From the NCBI RefSeq assembly GCF_900105335.1, contig NZ_LT629770.1:1364001-1428000 (forward strand): a stretch of DNA of 64,000 nt, written 5' to 3'. How positions within the stretch are numbered: position 1 is the first letter of the stretch; each line of letters opens with the position of its first letter. Positions 43,804 to 51,432 of the stretch are shown here, piece after piece. Made by a program: the position numbers and the translations under genes. The notes below the pieces were generated by a model. It was not told the origin of the DNA and ran no database searches. It saw nothing but the letters and a program-made list of their open reading frames with translations. Origin of the DNA: Microbacterium paraoxydans. Its GTDB lineage: Bacteria; Actinomycetota; Actinomycetes; Actinomycetales; Microbacteriaceae.

Positions 43804-43817
43804 ACATGTATACCTAT
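43804..43817. promoter_or_regulatory. Candidate GntR operator upstream of phnD
   Basis: ACATGTATACCTAT contains the palindromic core GTATAC and shares ATGTA and ACCTAT with the site over the gntR promoter (43903-43914). It lies 59 bases upstream of the phnD ATG, where a TAGGTA-type -10 could be on the minus strand. Confidence 0.5.
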
Positions 43818-43902
43818 CTCGGAAGAGTTCAGGCGGCGTTCACCCGCGATTGTCCTGGATGAACGGCCCCACAACACACAGGCCCGGACACGACAGACGA
43901 AG

Positions 43903-43914
43903 TAATGTACCTAT
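43903..43914. promoter_or_regulatory. Leaderless promoter and candidate operator of the GntR gene
   Basis: TAATGT (43903-43908) is six bases before the GTG at 43915. The overlapping ATGTACCTAT resembles the site upstream of phnD, and GTGTAC recurs just inside the gene. Autoregulation is inferred. Confidence 0.5.
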
Positions 43915-44658
43915 GTGGCCGAACCTGTGTACACCCAGATCGCCGACGACCTCCGCGCGCGGATCGTCGACGGCACGCTCCGGCCCGGGGACGATGTCCC
44001 CACGGAGGCGGAGCTCGCGGAGCGGTGGCACACGTCGCGAGGTCCGATCCGCAACGCCCTGGCGGCGCTCCGCGCCGAGGGGCTGATCGAGACCGGCCGG
44101 GGGCGCCCCGCCCGCGTGGTGGCGCGCAAGGCGAATCAGGCGGTCGACGTCTCGGTCCCGTTCACCCGCTGGGCGCGGGATCTCGGCGTCACGCCGGGCG
44201 CGCAGACGCAGGAGCTGAGTCTGCGACGCGCGGGCGATCTCGGCCCGGCACTGGGCGTCGGACCCGACGACACGATCGTGAGCGTGGTACGACTGCGGCT
44301 GCTGGACGGACGGCCGACCATGCTGGAGCGACTGGCCTACACGGAGGACGTCGGCCGTCGGCTGTTCGACGTCGACCTCGACGCGGTCTCGATCACCGAG
44401 CACCTCGCATCGGTCGGGCATCCGATCGTCACCCTGCAGCACGTGATCGATGCCGTGGCCGCCGACGATCAGGACTCGGCGCTCCTGCGCGTGCCCCGCG
44501 GGACGCCCATCCTGCGGTTGACCCGGACGTCCAGGGACGCGGAGGGGCGCATCTTCGAGGCGTCGGAGGACCGCTACCTCAGCGAGGTGGTGCGCTTCAC
44601 GGTGGCGGCGTCCGGGATATCGGCGGACGGGCACTTCATGAGAGCGGTGGGCGGCTGA
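43915..44658 (+). CDS. GntR-family regulator with UTRA domain
   Basis: The 247-residue protein has an N-terminal winged helix (PVYTQIADDLRARIVDGTLRPGDDVPTEAELAERWHTSRGPIRNALAALRAEGLIETGRGRPARV) and a C-terminal UTRA ligand domain (about 90-240). HutC/PhnF-type proteins repress transport and catabolism genes until a small ligand binds. It is divergent from the phosphonate operon, so it probably senses a phosphonate or its breakdown product. Confidence 0.93.
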   Translation: MAEPVYTQIADDLRARIVDGTLRPGDDVPTEAELAERWHTSRGPIRNALAALRAEGLIETGRGRPARVVARKANQAVDVSVPFTRWARDLGVTPGAQTQELSLRRAGDLGPALGVGPDDTIVSVVRLRLLDGRPTMLERLAYTEDVGRRLFDVDLDAVSITEHLASVGHPIVTLQHVIDAVAADDQDSALLRVPRGTPILRLTRTSRDAEGRIFEASEDRYLSEVVRFTVAASGISADGHFMRAVGG

Positions 44659-44675
44659 GGCCCGGAGACAGATTC

Positions 44676-44728
44676 GCGACCGCGGGCGCGGGAGTCTAAG
44701 AAGCCAGAAAGATCGCGCCCGCGATCGC
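44676..44728 (+). terminator. Hairpin downstream of the GntR gene
   Basis: GCGACCGCGGGCGCG (44676-44690) pairs with CGCGCCCGCGATCGC (44714-44728) with one mismatch. It lies 18 bases after the gntR stop in the convergent gap to the kinase gene, so it is a likely terminator. Confidence 0.55.
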
Positions 44729-44809
44729 AGCGCTGGGGACGCTTTATCTGGGGAGCCTTCAGGATATGTCGGCGCCGCGAGGCCGCTGAAGTGCCGAATG
44801 TCGAGACAC

Positions 44810-44829
44810 TCGTAGACTTTCGTCTACGA
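44810..44829. promoter_or_regulatory. Perfect 8-base palindrome after the kinase gene
   Basis: TCGTAGAC (44810-44817) and GTCTACGA (44822-44829) are separated by TTTC. It is downstream of the kinase stop (44874, minus strand) and could be its terminator. The half-site GTAGAC followed by TTT also occurs upstream of the response regulator near 46193-46202 (minus strand TGTAGACCTTT), so a shared protein site is possible. Confidence 0.45.
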
Positions 44830-44873
44830 CCTCGGGGCCGGAATCATGGGCTTCATCTCAGGATACGCGGGGC

Positions 44874-46016
44874 TCACACCACCGGCAACACGGCGGACAC
44901 GAGCCAGTGCCCGTCCACTTCACCGGCGCTGAACTCGCCGCTGGCACCCATCACGCGTTCGGCCATGCGCCCGAGCCCGGTCCGGCTGGAGGAGAGCTCA
45001 CGACGCGGCGTCGTGGGCAGCGGGCTGCGCAGCGACAGATGGGCTTTGTCGTCGTCAACGGCGAGACGGATCTCGACGGTGCCGGGGCCTGCGTACTTCA
45101 GAACATTCGTGGCCGACTCGCGCACGATGCGCGCGAGCACGATCTCGACGGCACGAGGGATCCGTTCGTCGCCGGGGTTTCCGTCGAGGACGACCTCGTG
45201 CCCTGCCGCTTCGAACTCGGCCTGCGCCTCCTCGACCGCGGCGACGAGGTCGCCCGTCGGCATGCCCGCTGCACGGGGGCCGTCGTCGGCGAGGTCGATC
45301 ACGAAACGGAGGTCGGTCATGGCTTTGCGGGCGGCGACACGGATCGCCTCCCGGGAGCCATCGCTGGTGTCGGGGTCTTCGAGCATCTGCACGTGCAGCG
45401 AGACCACCGTGAGGTGGTGCGCGATGCTGTCGTGCAGCTCGCCGGCGATCCATCGTCGCTCGGCGAGAACGGCTTCCCGTTCCTGCTCAGCCGCAGCCTC
45501 CAGCTGACGCTCGAGTCTGCTGCCGCGGGCGAACGCCAGTCTGAGGGCGAACCCTACGGCGCCCGCCACCGCGGCGAAGACGAGATAGATGGCGACATTC
45601 ACGCCTGCGTCCGCGTCACCGATGGCGACGAGAGCTGCTGCGACGAGAAATGCGCCGGCGTAGGAGAGGATCAGCGAGGTCCATCCGAGCCTCATGACGA
45701 GACCTGCCGCGACTGCGGCGGCCGTCAAGACCTGGTACTCGCTGCCTACGAGAAAGGATGTCGCGAACACCACGCCGAGGGCGCATGTCGCAAGGAGGGG
45801 ATTCCAGAGATAGAGGGCGAACACAGCTGTGGACGAGACGCTCACCACCACGACTGCCGGGTTGGCACCGGGGACGGTGATGACGCCGATGAGGTCCACA
45901 ACGATGGTGATGGAGACGATCACCAGAACAACGATGCGCTCGACGGCGCTCAGCTTCTCGCCTCGAACCAGTCGGAGCGAATCCGCAGAACCGCGAATCG
46001 AATGGTCGAAGGCCAT
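44874..46016 (-). CDS. Sensor histidine kinase (HisKA_3 type)
   Basis: The 380-residue kinase has about five or six hydrophobic helices (28-160) with almost no extracytoplasmic loop, a short coil, HisKA_3 with H195 in AGELHDSIAHHLTVV, and a HATPase-type domain (N-box RIVRESATNVLKYA, then TGLGRMAERV). Kinases of this intramembrane-sensing layout detect membrane changes or hydrophobic peptides. The ATG follows TAGGAGATAG. A 15-codon gene with an ideal ribosome site ends 29 bases upstream, and the response regulator is divergent, so kinase, peptide and regulator form one locus. Confidence 0.93.
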   Translation of the reverse strand: MAFDHSIRGSADSLRLVRGEKLSAVERIVVLVIVSITIVVDLIGVITVPGANPAVVVVSVSSTAVFALYLWNPLLATCALGVVFATSFLVGSEYQVLTAAAVAAGLVMRLGWTSLILSYAGAFLVAAALVAIGDADAGVNVAIYLVFAAVAGAVGFALRLAFARGSRLERQLEAAAEQEREAVLAERRWIAGELHDSIAHHLTVVSLHVQMLEDPDTSDGSREAIRVAARKAMTDLRFVIDLADDGPRAAGMPTGDLVAAVEEAQAEFEAAGHEVVLDGNPGDERIPRAVEIVLARIVRESATNVLKYAGPGTVEIRLAVDDDKAHLSLRSPLPTTPRRELSSSRTGLGRMAERVMGASGEFSAGEVDGHWLVSAVLPVV

Positions 46017-46045
46017 GGTTCACTATCTCCTATTCGCCAGGTACT

Positions 46046-46093
46046 CTAGCGGACGAGACCAAAGAACTTGCTAACCTGCTGCCAGAAAGTCAT
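46046..46093 (-). CDS. 15-residue peptide MTFWQQVSKFFGLVR, candidate signal or membrane-active peptide
   Basis: A 16-codon frame with the ideal ribosome site GGAGGTGA (46099-46106) five bases before its ATG encodes a peptide with Phe, Trp, Val and Leu at positions 3, 4, 7, 10, 11, 13 and 14. On a helix these form one hydrophobic face; Lys9 and Arg15 give +2 charge and there are no acidic residues. It is directly upstream of the kinase on the same strand. The shape recalls phenol-soluble-modulin or formylated signal peptides. It could instead be a leader that couples translation to the kinase. Codon use (GTT, AGC, TTT, GGT) is less GC-rich than its neighbours. Confidence 0.6.
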   Translation of the reverse strand: MTFWQQVSKFFGLVR

Positions 46094-46179
46094 TACATTC
46101 ACCTCCGTCCTAGTGCCGTTTGTCGATGTCTGTATTCATCTTCTCGGCGGCGCGCGGAGCGCACATCTGGCCTTCGTCC

Positions 46180-46201
46180 AGACCTCGATAGCCAAAGGTC
46201 T
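46180..46201. promoter_or_regulatory. Inverted repeat in the divergent peptide-kinase / regulator promoter region
   Basis: AGACCT (46180-46185) and AGGTCT (46196-46201) are perfect arms with a 10-base spacer, 30 bases upstream of the -10 (TAGGCT) of the response regulator. A dimeric LuxR-type regulator commonly binds such sites; autoregulation and control of the divergent peptide-kinase transcript are inferred. Confidence 0.5.
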
Positions 46202-46242
46202 ACATCCTCAGAGCGCCCGCTTCACGCCGTTAGGCTTCCTCC

Positions 46243-46896
46243 ATGCAGGAAATCCGCGTCGTGATCGTCGATGACGATCCTCTGGTCCGCTCCGCGCTGT
46301 CGCACTTCGTGTCGCGCGCGCCCGAGATCACGGTCGTGGCGCAGGCAGAGGACGGCCGGGAGGCCCTCACGACGGTCGAGCGCGAGAAGCCGGACGTCGT
46401 GATGATGGACGTCCAGATGCCGGAGATGAACGGCATCGAGGCGACCGCGGCGATCGCCGAGCGGTGGCCCGACGTGCGCATCCTCGCCGTGACCACGCTC
46501 GATGGCAGCGACACCGTGCTGCCCATGCTGAGCGCCGGCGCCTCCGGCTACCTGCTTAAGGACTCCAGTGCGGAGGAGATCGTCACGGGTGTGCGCGAGG
46601 TGTTCGCGGGAGCGAGCTCGCTGTCGCCCCGCATCGCGTCGATGCTTATCCGCCACGTGCGCGACTCCACCCCCACCGCGGCCGCGGAGACCCTCGAACC
46701 GCTCACCGAGCGCGAGGAGGAGGTGCTGCAGTGCCTCGCGAAGGGCATGTCCAATGCCGAGATCGCCAAGGCGCTCATCGTCTCGGAGGGGACCGTGAAG
46801 GCCCACCTCGGTCGCATGATGTCGAAGTGGCACCTGCGCGACCGCGTGCAGATCCTCGTCACGGCCGCCCACGCCGGACTCGTCACCTTCCGCTGA
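46243..46896 (+). CDS. LuxR-type (NarL/FixJ) response regulator
   Basis: The 217-residue regulator has a receiver (VIVDDDPLVRSAL, D56 in VVMMDVQMPEMNG, K near LLKDSS) and a LuxR helix-turn-helix (LTEREEEVLQCLAKGMSNAEIAKALIVSEGTVKAHLGRMMSKW). The ATG follows TAGGCT by six bases (leaderless). Divergent from the peptide and kinase genes with 149 bases between it and the peptide start, so it is the cognate partner. Targets are unknown beyond likely autoregulation. Confidence 0.94.
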   Translation: MQEIRVVIVDDDPLVRSALSHFVSRAPEITVVAQAEDGREALTTVEREKPDVVMMDVQMPEMNGIEATAAIAERWPDVRILAVTTLDGSDTVLPMLSAGASGYLLKDSSAEEIVTGVREVFAGASSLSPRIASMLIRHVRDSTPTAAAETLEPLTEREEEVLQCLAKGMSNAEIAKALIVSEGTVKAHLGRMMSKWHLRDRVQILVTAAHAGLVTFR

Positions 46897-46905
46897 GCCG
46901 GGGAC

Positions 46906-47769
46906 TCAGAGCGCGAGCAGCACGATCCCGACGAGGACGACCAGCGAGGCGCCGATCCGCCATCCCGGCCGGGACTCCCGCAGGACGAAGGCACCGAACA
47001 GGCTCACGAGCACGACGCTGACCTCGCGGAGCGGCGCCACGAGCGCCACCGGAGCGATCTGGATGGCGGTCAGCACGAGGATGTAGGACAGCGGCGACAG
47101 GATGCCGAAGGCCAGGATGCGGCGCCATTGCGTGCGCCCCAGCGCCAGGACCGCACCCCATCGTCCGCGCACCGCCACGGAGTAGAACGGCACCTGCAGC
47201 AGCGTCGTCCCCACCATGAACGCCACCGGTGACAACTCCCACTCCCGCACCGCGTGGGCGTCCCAGATCGTGTAGACCGCGATCGCCACGCCGGTGAGGG
47301 CCCCGAACAACAGCCCGGGGTCGACGCGGCGCCCGCTCCCCGCCGGACGGCGGTCGACGAACCCGATCGCCACCACGCCGACGATCACCGCCGCGACGCC
47401 GATGAGCGCCAGGGCCGAGGGGCGTTCGCCGAGCAGGAGCACGGCGACGATCACGGAGAGGAACGGCCCGGTGCCCCGCGCCGTCGCGTAGACGGTCGAC
47501 AGGCTGCCCTCCCGGTAGCCGCGCTGCAGCACGGCCATGTAGGCGACGTGCAGGACCGCGGAGACGGAGACCCCGAGCGCGAACGAGCCGAGGTCGGCCG
47601 CACCGAGTCCGCCCGTGAACGGCACGGCGCCGATCCAGACGGCGGTGCTGGCGACCGCACCCCACCACAGGAACGGCGAGCCGGCGCGGCTGATGCCGTG
47701 CGCGATGACGTTCCACGACGCGTGGGCGATCGCAGCGGCGAGGACGAGGACGAGAGCGACAGCGGACAC
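46906..47769 (-). CDS. EamA-family transporter under ykkC riboswitch control, candidate guanidine exporter
   Basis: The 287-residue protein has ten helices in two EamA repeats, the second with the family pattern PLREVSVVLVSLFGAFVLRE. The GTG at 47769 is seven bases after AAGGG. A leader matching the ykkC guanidine-I riboswitch precedes it on the same strand, so expression should rise with guanidine, and export of guanidine or a related cation is the simplest role. Riboswitch-linked guanidine exporters are usually SMR proteins, so an EamA member is less usual. Substrate is inferred. Confidence 0.85.
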   Translation of the reverse strand: MSAVALVLVLAAAIAHASWNVIAHGISRAGSPFLWWGAVASTAVWIGAVPFTGGLGAADLGSFALGVSVSAVLHVAYMAVLQRGYREGSLSTVYATARGTGPFLSVIVAVLLLGERPSALALIGVAAVIVGVVAIGFVDRRPAGSGRRVDPGLLFGALTGVAIAVYTIWDAHAVREWELSPVAFMVGTTLLQVPFYSVAVRGRWGAVLALGRTQWRRILAFGILSPLSYILVLTAIQIAPVALVAPLREVSVVLVSLFGAFVLRESRPGWRIGASLVVLVGIVLLAL

Positions 47770-47806
47770 GGCAGACCCTTCCCTCCGCCGCGGGCGCGAC
47801 GAATCG

Positions 47807-47913
47807 GGTCCTCCGGGCTTTTGTCCTGTCAGATGACGGCCCTCCTGCGGAGGAGGACCGTGGCGCCGCTCGGACCAGACGGGTGCAGACCCCGGAACCC
47901 TAGGCGCTATCGC
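47807..47913 (-). promoter_or_regulatory. ykkC-class (guanidine-I type) riboswitch
   Basis: Reading the minus strand, the conserved blocks appear in order: CCTAGGGTTCCGGGG (47890-47904), TCTGGTCCGAG (47869-47879), an ACGG-containing helix arm (near 47837-47860) and the hallmark GGACAAAAGCCCGG (47813-47826). The spacing and order match my memory of the ykkC/guanidine-I consensus. It ends about 38 bases before the GTG of the EamA gene. Other ykkC subtypes (ppGpp, PRPP) cannot be fully excluded by eye, but the transporter context favours guanidine. Confidence 0.85.
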
Positions 47914-47996
47914 CACCACCCTATCCCCGACCGGGAAGGGTGCGGTGACCGGGCGCGACTACGCTCGAAGCACACCCCGCGCAGGAAGGTCATGCC

Positions 47997-49280
47997 ATGC
48001 CCGTCACCCCGGACGCCCTCGCCCACGCCGAGGACCTCGCCGACTTCGTCGCCGCTTCCCCGTCGAGCTACCACGCAGCCGCCGAGACGGCCCGCCGCCT
48101 GGAGGAGGCCGGCTTCACGCGGCTGCAGGAGGAGGACGCCTGGCCCGCGCAGCCCGGAGGCCGGTACCTCGTGGTCCGCGACGGCGCGACGATCGCATGG
48201 GTGGTGCCCGAGGATGCGACCGCCACGACGCCCGTGCACGTGTTCGGGGCGCACACCGACTCCCCCGGCTTCAAGCTCAAGCCGCAGCCGACCACCGGAG
48301 CCCGCGGCTGGCTGCAGGCCGCCGTCGAGGTGTACGGCGGTCCGCTGCTGAACTCCTGGCTCGACCGGGAGCTGCGCCTCGCCGGCCGGCTCGCCCTCGC
48401 CGACGGCCGGGTCGTCCTCGCCGACACCGGCCCGCTGCTGCGCCTCCCCCAGCTCGCCATCCACCTCGATCGCGGCGTCAACAACGGCCTCGCGCTCGAC
48501 AAGCAGACCGAGACGCAGCCGGTGTGGGGTCTGGGGGATCCGACCGAGGCCGATGTGCTGGGCGAGCTCGCCGCTTCCGCCGGAGTGGCCGTCGCGGAGA
48601 TCCGCGGCTACGACGTCGTCGTCGCCGACGCCGCACGGGGCGCCGTGTTCGGCAAGGACGACGCGTTCTTCGCCTCCGGCCGGCTCGACGACCTCGCCTC
48701 GGTGCACGCGGGCGTCGTGGCCCTTGCGGCACACGAACCCGCCGCGGGCGCGCCCGTCGCGATCCTCGCCGCGTTCGACCACGAAGAGCTCGGTTCCGAG
48801 TCGCGCTCCGGCGCCGCAGGCCCCTTCCTCGAGGACGTGCTGGAGCGGCTCTACGCGGGGCTCGGCGCCGACGGCTCCGCCCGCCGCCAGGCGTACGCGT
48901 CGTCGTGGTGCCTGTCCAGCGACGTGGGGCACTCCGTACACCCGAACTACATCGGCCGGCATGACCCCGTCGTGCAGCCCGTGCTCGGCTCCGGACCCAT
49001 CCTCAAGCTCAACGCCAACCAGCGCTACGCGACCGATGCGGTCGGCGCCGCGTCCTGGCGGAACTGGTGCGATCGGGCCGAGGTAGTGACGCAGGAGTTC
49101 GTCTCGAACAACAGCGTGCCGTGCGGGTCGACGATCGGCCCGATCACCGCGACCCGGCTCGGCATCCGCACGGTCGACGTGGGCATTCCGATCCTCTCGA
49201 TGCACTCCGCCCGTGAGCTCGCCGGGGTCTCGGACCTGCACGACCTGACGCGCGTGGCCGGGGCCTTCTTCGCCGGCTGA
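47997..49280 (+). CDS. M18 family aminopeptidase
   Basis: The 427-residue di-zinc aminopeptidase has metal ligands in FGAHTDSPGFKLKP (His, Asp), AAFDHEELGSES (catalytic Glu pair), an Asp in SGRLDDLAS and HPNYIGRHDP, and a final His in PILSMHSARELAG. Order and length match M18 (aspartyl aminopeptidase, ApeB type), which removes acidic or neutral N-terminal residues in the cytoplasm. The ATG follows GCAGGAAGG. Confidence 0.95.
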   Translation: MPVTPDALAHAEDLADFVAASPSSYHAAAETARRLEEAGFTRLQEEDAWPAQPGGRYLVVRDGATIAWVVPEDATATTPVHVFGAHTDSPGFKLKPQPTTGARGWLQAAVEVYGGPLLNSWLDRELRLAGRLALADGRVVLADTGPLLRLPQLAIHLDRGVNNGLALDKQTETQPVWGLGDPTEADVLGELAASAGVAVAEIRGYDVVVADAARGAVFGKDDAFFASGRLDDLASVHAGVVALAAHEPAAGAPVAILAAFDHEELGSESRSGAAGPFLEDVLERLYAGLGADGSARRQAYASSWCLSSDVGHSVHPNYIGRHDPVVQPVLGSGPILKLNANQRYATDAVGAASWRNWCDRAEVVTQEFVSNNSVPCGSTIGPITATRLGIRTVDVGIPILSMHSARELAGVSDLHDLTRVAGAFFAG

Positions 49281-49324
49281 ATCGGGCCGCGCGGAGTGCG
49301 CCCCCGGAGTGCCAGGATGTGAGG

Positions 49325-50764
49325 ATGACCGACATCAGGCCGGCTCTCATCGAGCGTGCAGGCATCGAGATCATCCCCGAGTCCGAGCGGACCGCCCAGC
49401 CCCGCGACCTGTTCTGGCCGTGGTTCGCGGCGAACGTCTCGGTGTTCGGGATGTCCTACGGCTCGTTCGTGCTCGGCTTCGGCATCTCCTTCTGGCAGGC
49501 GACCCTGGTCTCGGTCGTCGGCATCGTCGTGTCGTTCCTGCTGTGCGGCCTCATCGCGATCGCGGGCAAGCGGGGGTCGGCGCCGACGATGGTGCTCTCC
49601 CGGGCCGCGTTCGGCGTCCAGGGGCAGAAGGTGCCAGGGATCGTGTCCTGGCTCACGTCGATCGGCTGGGAGACCTTCCTCGCGATCATGGCGGTACTGG
49701 CGACGGCGACGGTCATCACGCAGCTCGGCGGCGACGGGGATAGCCTCTGGCTGAAGATCCTCGCGACCGTGATCGTCGCGGCACTCATCGTCGCCGCCTC
49801 GGTGCTCGGCTACCACACGATCATGCGGCTCCAGTCGGTGCTGACCTGGATCACGGGTGTCGTGACGATCGTCTACATCGTCCTCGCCGCGCCGACCATC
49901 GACCTCGCTGCGGTGCTGGCCCGGCCTGACGGCGGCATCGGCCAGGTCGTCGGCGCGCTCGTCATGGTGATGACCGGTTTCGGGCTGGGCTGGATCAACA
50001 TCGCCGCGGACTGGTCGCGCTACCAGAAGCGCACCGCGTCCGACGGGGCGATCGTCGCCTGGAACACGATCGGCGGCTCGGTGGCACCGGTCATCCTCGT
50101 CGTCTTCGGTCTGCTCCTCGCGGGATCGGACGCCGAGCTCATGGACGCGATCGCCGCGGACCCGATCGGCGCGCTCGCGAGCATCCTGCCGGTGTGGGTC
50201 CTCGTGCCGTTCCTGTTCACGGCCGTGCTCGCGCTCGTCTCCGGCGCGGTGCTCGGCATCTACTCCTCCGGCCTGACGCTGCTCAGCCTCGGCATCCGCA
50301 TCCCGCGGCCGTCGGCGGCGGCGATCGACGGCGCGATCCTCACGGCGGGCACCATCTTCGTGGTGTTCTTCGCGACCGACTTCCTCGGCCCGTTCCAGAG
50401 CTTCCTCATCACCCTCGGCGTACCGCTGGCCTCCTGGGCCGGCATCCTCATCGCCGACATCCTGCGTCGCCGGAAGGACTATGACGACGAGGCCCTCTTC
50501 GACAGCCGCGGACGCTACGGCGCCTGGGACTGGACATCGATCGGCACCATGGTCGTCGCGAGTGTGATCGGCTGGGGCCTCGTGCTCAACGGCTTCGCGG
50601 ACGCCGCGCCGTGGAACAACTGGCAGGGATACCTCCTGTTCCTCGTCGGCGGGACGGACGGGGACTGGGCGTATGCGAACCTCGGGGTGTTCGTGGCGCT
50701 GGTGCTGTCGTTCCTCGTGACCTGGTTCGCCCGGGCGGGGAAGATCCGGCGGCAGGAGTCGTGA
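49325..50764 (+). CDS. NCS1-family purine/cytosine permease
   Basis: The 479-residue protein has twelve helices and the NCS1 pattern (ARDLFWPWFAANVSVFGMSYGSF; GKRGSAPTMVLSRAAFGVQG; FGLGWINIAADWSRYQKR). It carries purines, pyrimidines or related ring compounds with Na+ or H+. I chose ATG 49325 over GTG 49319 because AGGA is well spaced to the former. Its stop overlaps the isochorismatase gene (GTGA), so the substrate is probably handled by that enzyme. Confidence 0.9.
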   Translation: MTDIRPALIERAGIEIIPESERTAQPRDLFWPWFAANVSVFGMSYGSFVLGFGISFWQATLVSVVGIVVSFLLCGLIAIAGKRGSAPTMVLSRAAFGVQGQKVPGIVSWLTSIGWETFLAIMAVLATATVITQLGGDGDSLWLKILATVIVAALIVAASVLGYHTIMRLQSVLTWITGVVTIVYIVLAAPTIDLAAVLARPDGGIGQVVGALVMVMTGFGLGWINIAADWSRYQKRTASDGAIVAWNTIGGSVAPVILVVFGLLLAGSDAELMDAIAADPIGALASILPVWVLVPFLFTAVLALVSGAVLGIYSSGLTLLSLGIRIPRPSAAAIDGAILTAGTIFVVFFATDFLGPFQSFLITLGVPLASWAGILIADILRRRKDYDDEALFDSRGRYGAWDWTSIGTMVVASVIGWGLVLNGFADAAPWNNWQGYLLFLVGGTDGDWAYANLGVFVALVLSFLVTWFARAGKIRRQES

Positions 50765-51399
50765 GCCGTTCGACAGGCTCAGGGACCCAGGAGGCGGCAG
50801 GCTCAGGGACCCAGGAGGCGGCAGGCTCAGGGGCCGAGGGGGCGGCAGGCTCCGCGGACGAGAGCTGGCTCGTGGTGGTCGATCCGCAGGTGATCTTCGC
50901 GTCCCCCGACTCCGCCTGGGGCTCGCCGTTCTTCGCCGCCGCGATGACGAACATCCGGCGCCTCGCGGAGGCCTTCGGCGAGCGCGTGCTCGTGACCCGG
51001 TGGCTGCCGACGGCTGACCGCTCGACCTCCTGGGGCGAGTACTTCGCCGCGTGGCCGTTCGCCGACCGCCCCGCCGACGACCCGTTGTACGCGCTCGTCC
51101 CCGAGGCGGAAGGCCTGTCTCCTCATCCCACCGTGGACCTCCCGACGTTCGGCAAGTGGGGCCAGGAACTGGAGGCGATCGTGGGGCACGGTGGTCGGAT
51201 CGTGCTCGCAGGGGTGTCGACCGACTGCTGCGTCGTGTCCACCGCGCTCGCCGCCGCGGACGCCGGGGCACGCGTGACGCTCGTGGCGGATGCCTGCGCC
51301 GGCTCCACGGCCGAGAACCACGCCGCCGCCGTGCAGGTCATGTCCCTGTATCCCCCGCAGATCACCGTGACCGACACCGCCACCCTCCTCTCCCCCTGA
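50761..51399 (+). CDS. Isochorismatase-fold cysteine hydrolase with repeat-built N terminus
   Basis: The 212-residue hydrolase has the fold's Asp-Lys-Cys set: D in WLVVVDPQVIF, a basic residue in LPTFGKWG, and the nucleophile in GVSTDCCVVSTALAAADAG. Such enzymes hydrolyse amides or ureides; coupling to the NCS1 permease suggests a purine or pyrimidine derivative. Residues 3-31 (about 29) come from tandem 24-base repeats read as GSGTQEAA units. The GTG start overlaps the permease stop. Confidence 0.9.
   Translation: MSRSTGSGTQEAAGSGTQEAAGSGAEGAAGSADESWLVVVDPQVIFASPDSAWGSPFFAAAMTNIRRLAEAFGERVLVTRWLPTADRSTSWGEYFAAWPFADRPADDPLYALVPEAEGLSPHPTVDLPTFGKWGQELEAIVGHGGRIVLAGVSTDCCVVSTALAAADAGARVTLVADACAGSTAENHAAAVQVMSLYPPQITVTDTATLLSP
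50769..50860 (+). repeat. Tandem 24-bp repeat inside the hydrolase start, seeded by the dispersed repeat
   Basis: A TTCGACAGGCTCAGGGACCC copy begins at 50769. The unit starting GGCTCAGGGACCC recurs at 50776, 50800, 50824 and (partly) 50848, an exact 24-base period that preserves the frame. Confidence 0.9.
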
Positions 51400-51432
51400 C
51401 CCCTCCCCCCGCCCCGCGCCCGCGCCCGCGCC

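Noticed and set aside
47906..49241. Antisense frame opposite the M18 aminopeptidase
   Set aside because: The plus strand has all metal-ligand motifs of M18; the minus frame has none and no start signals.
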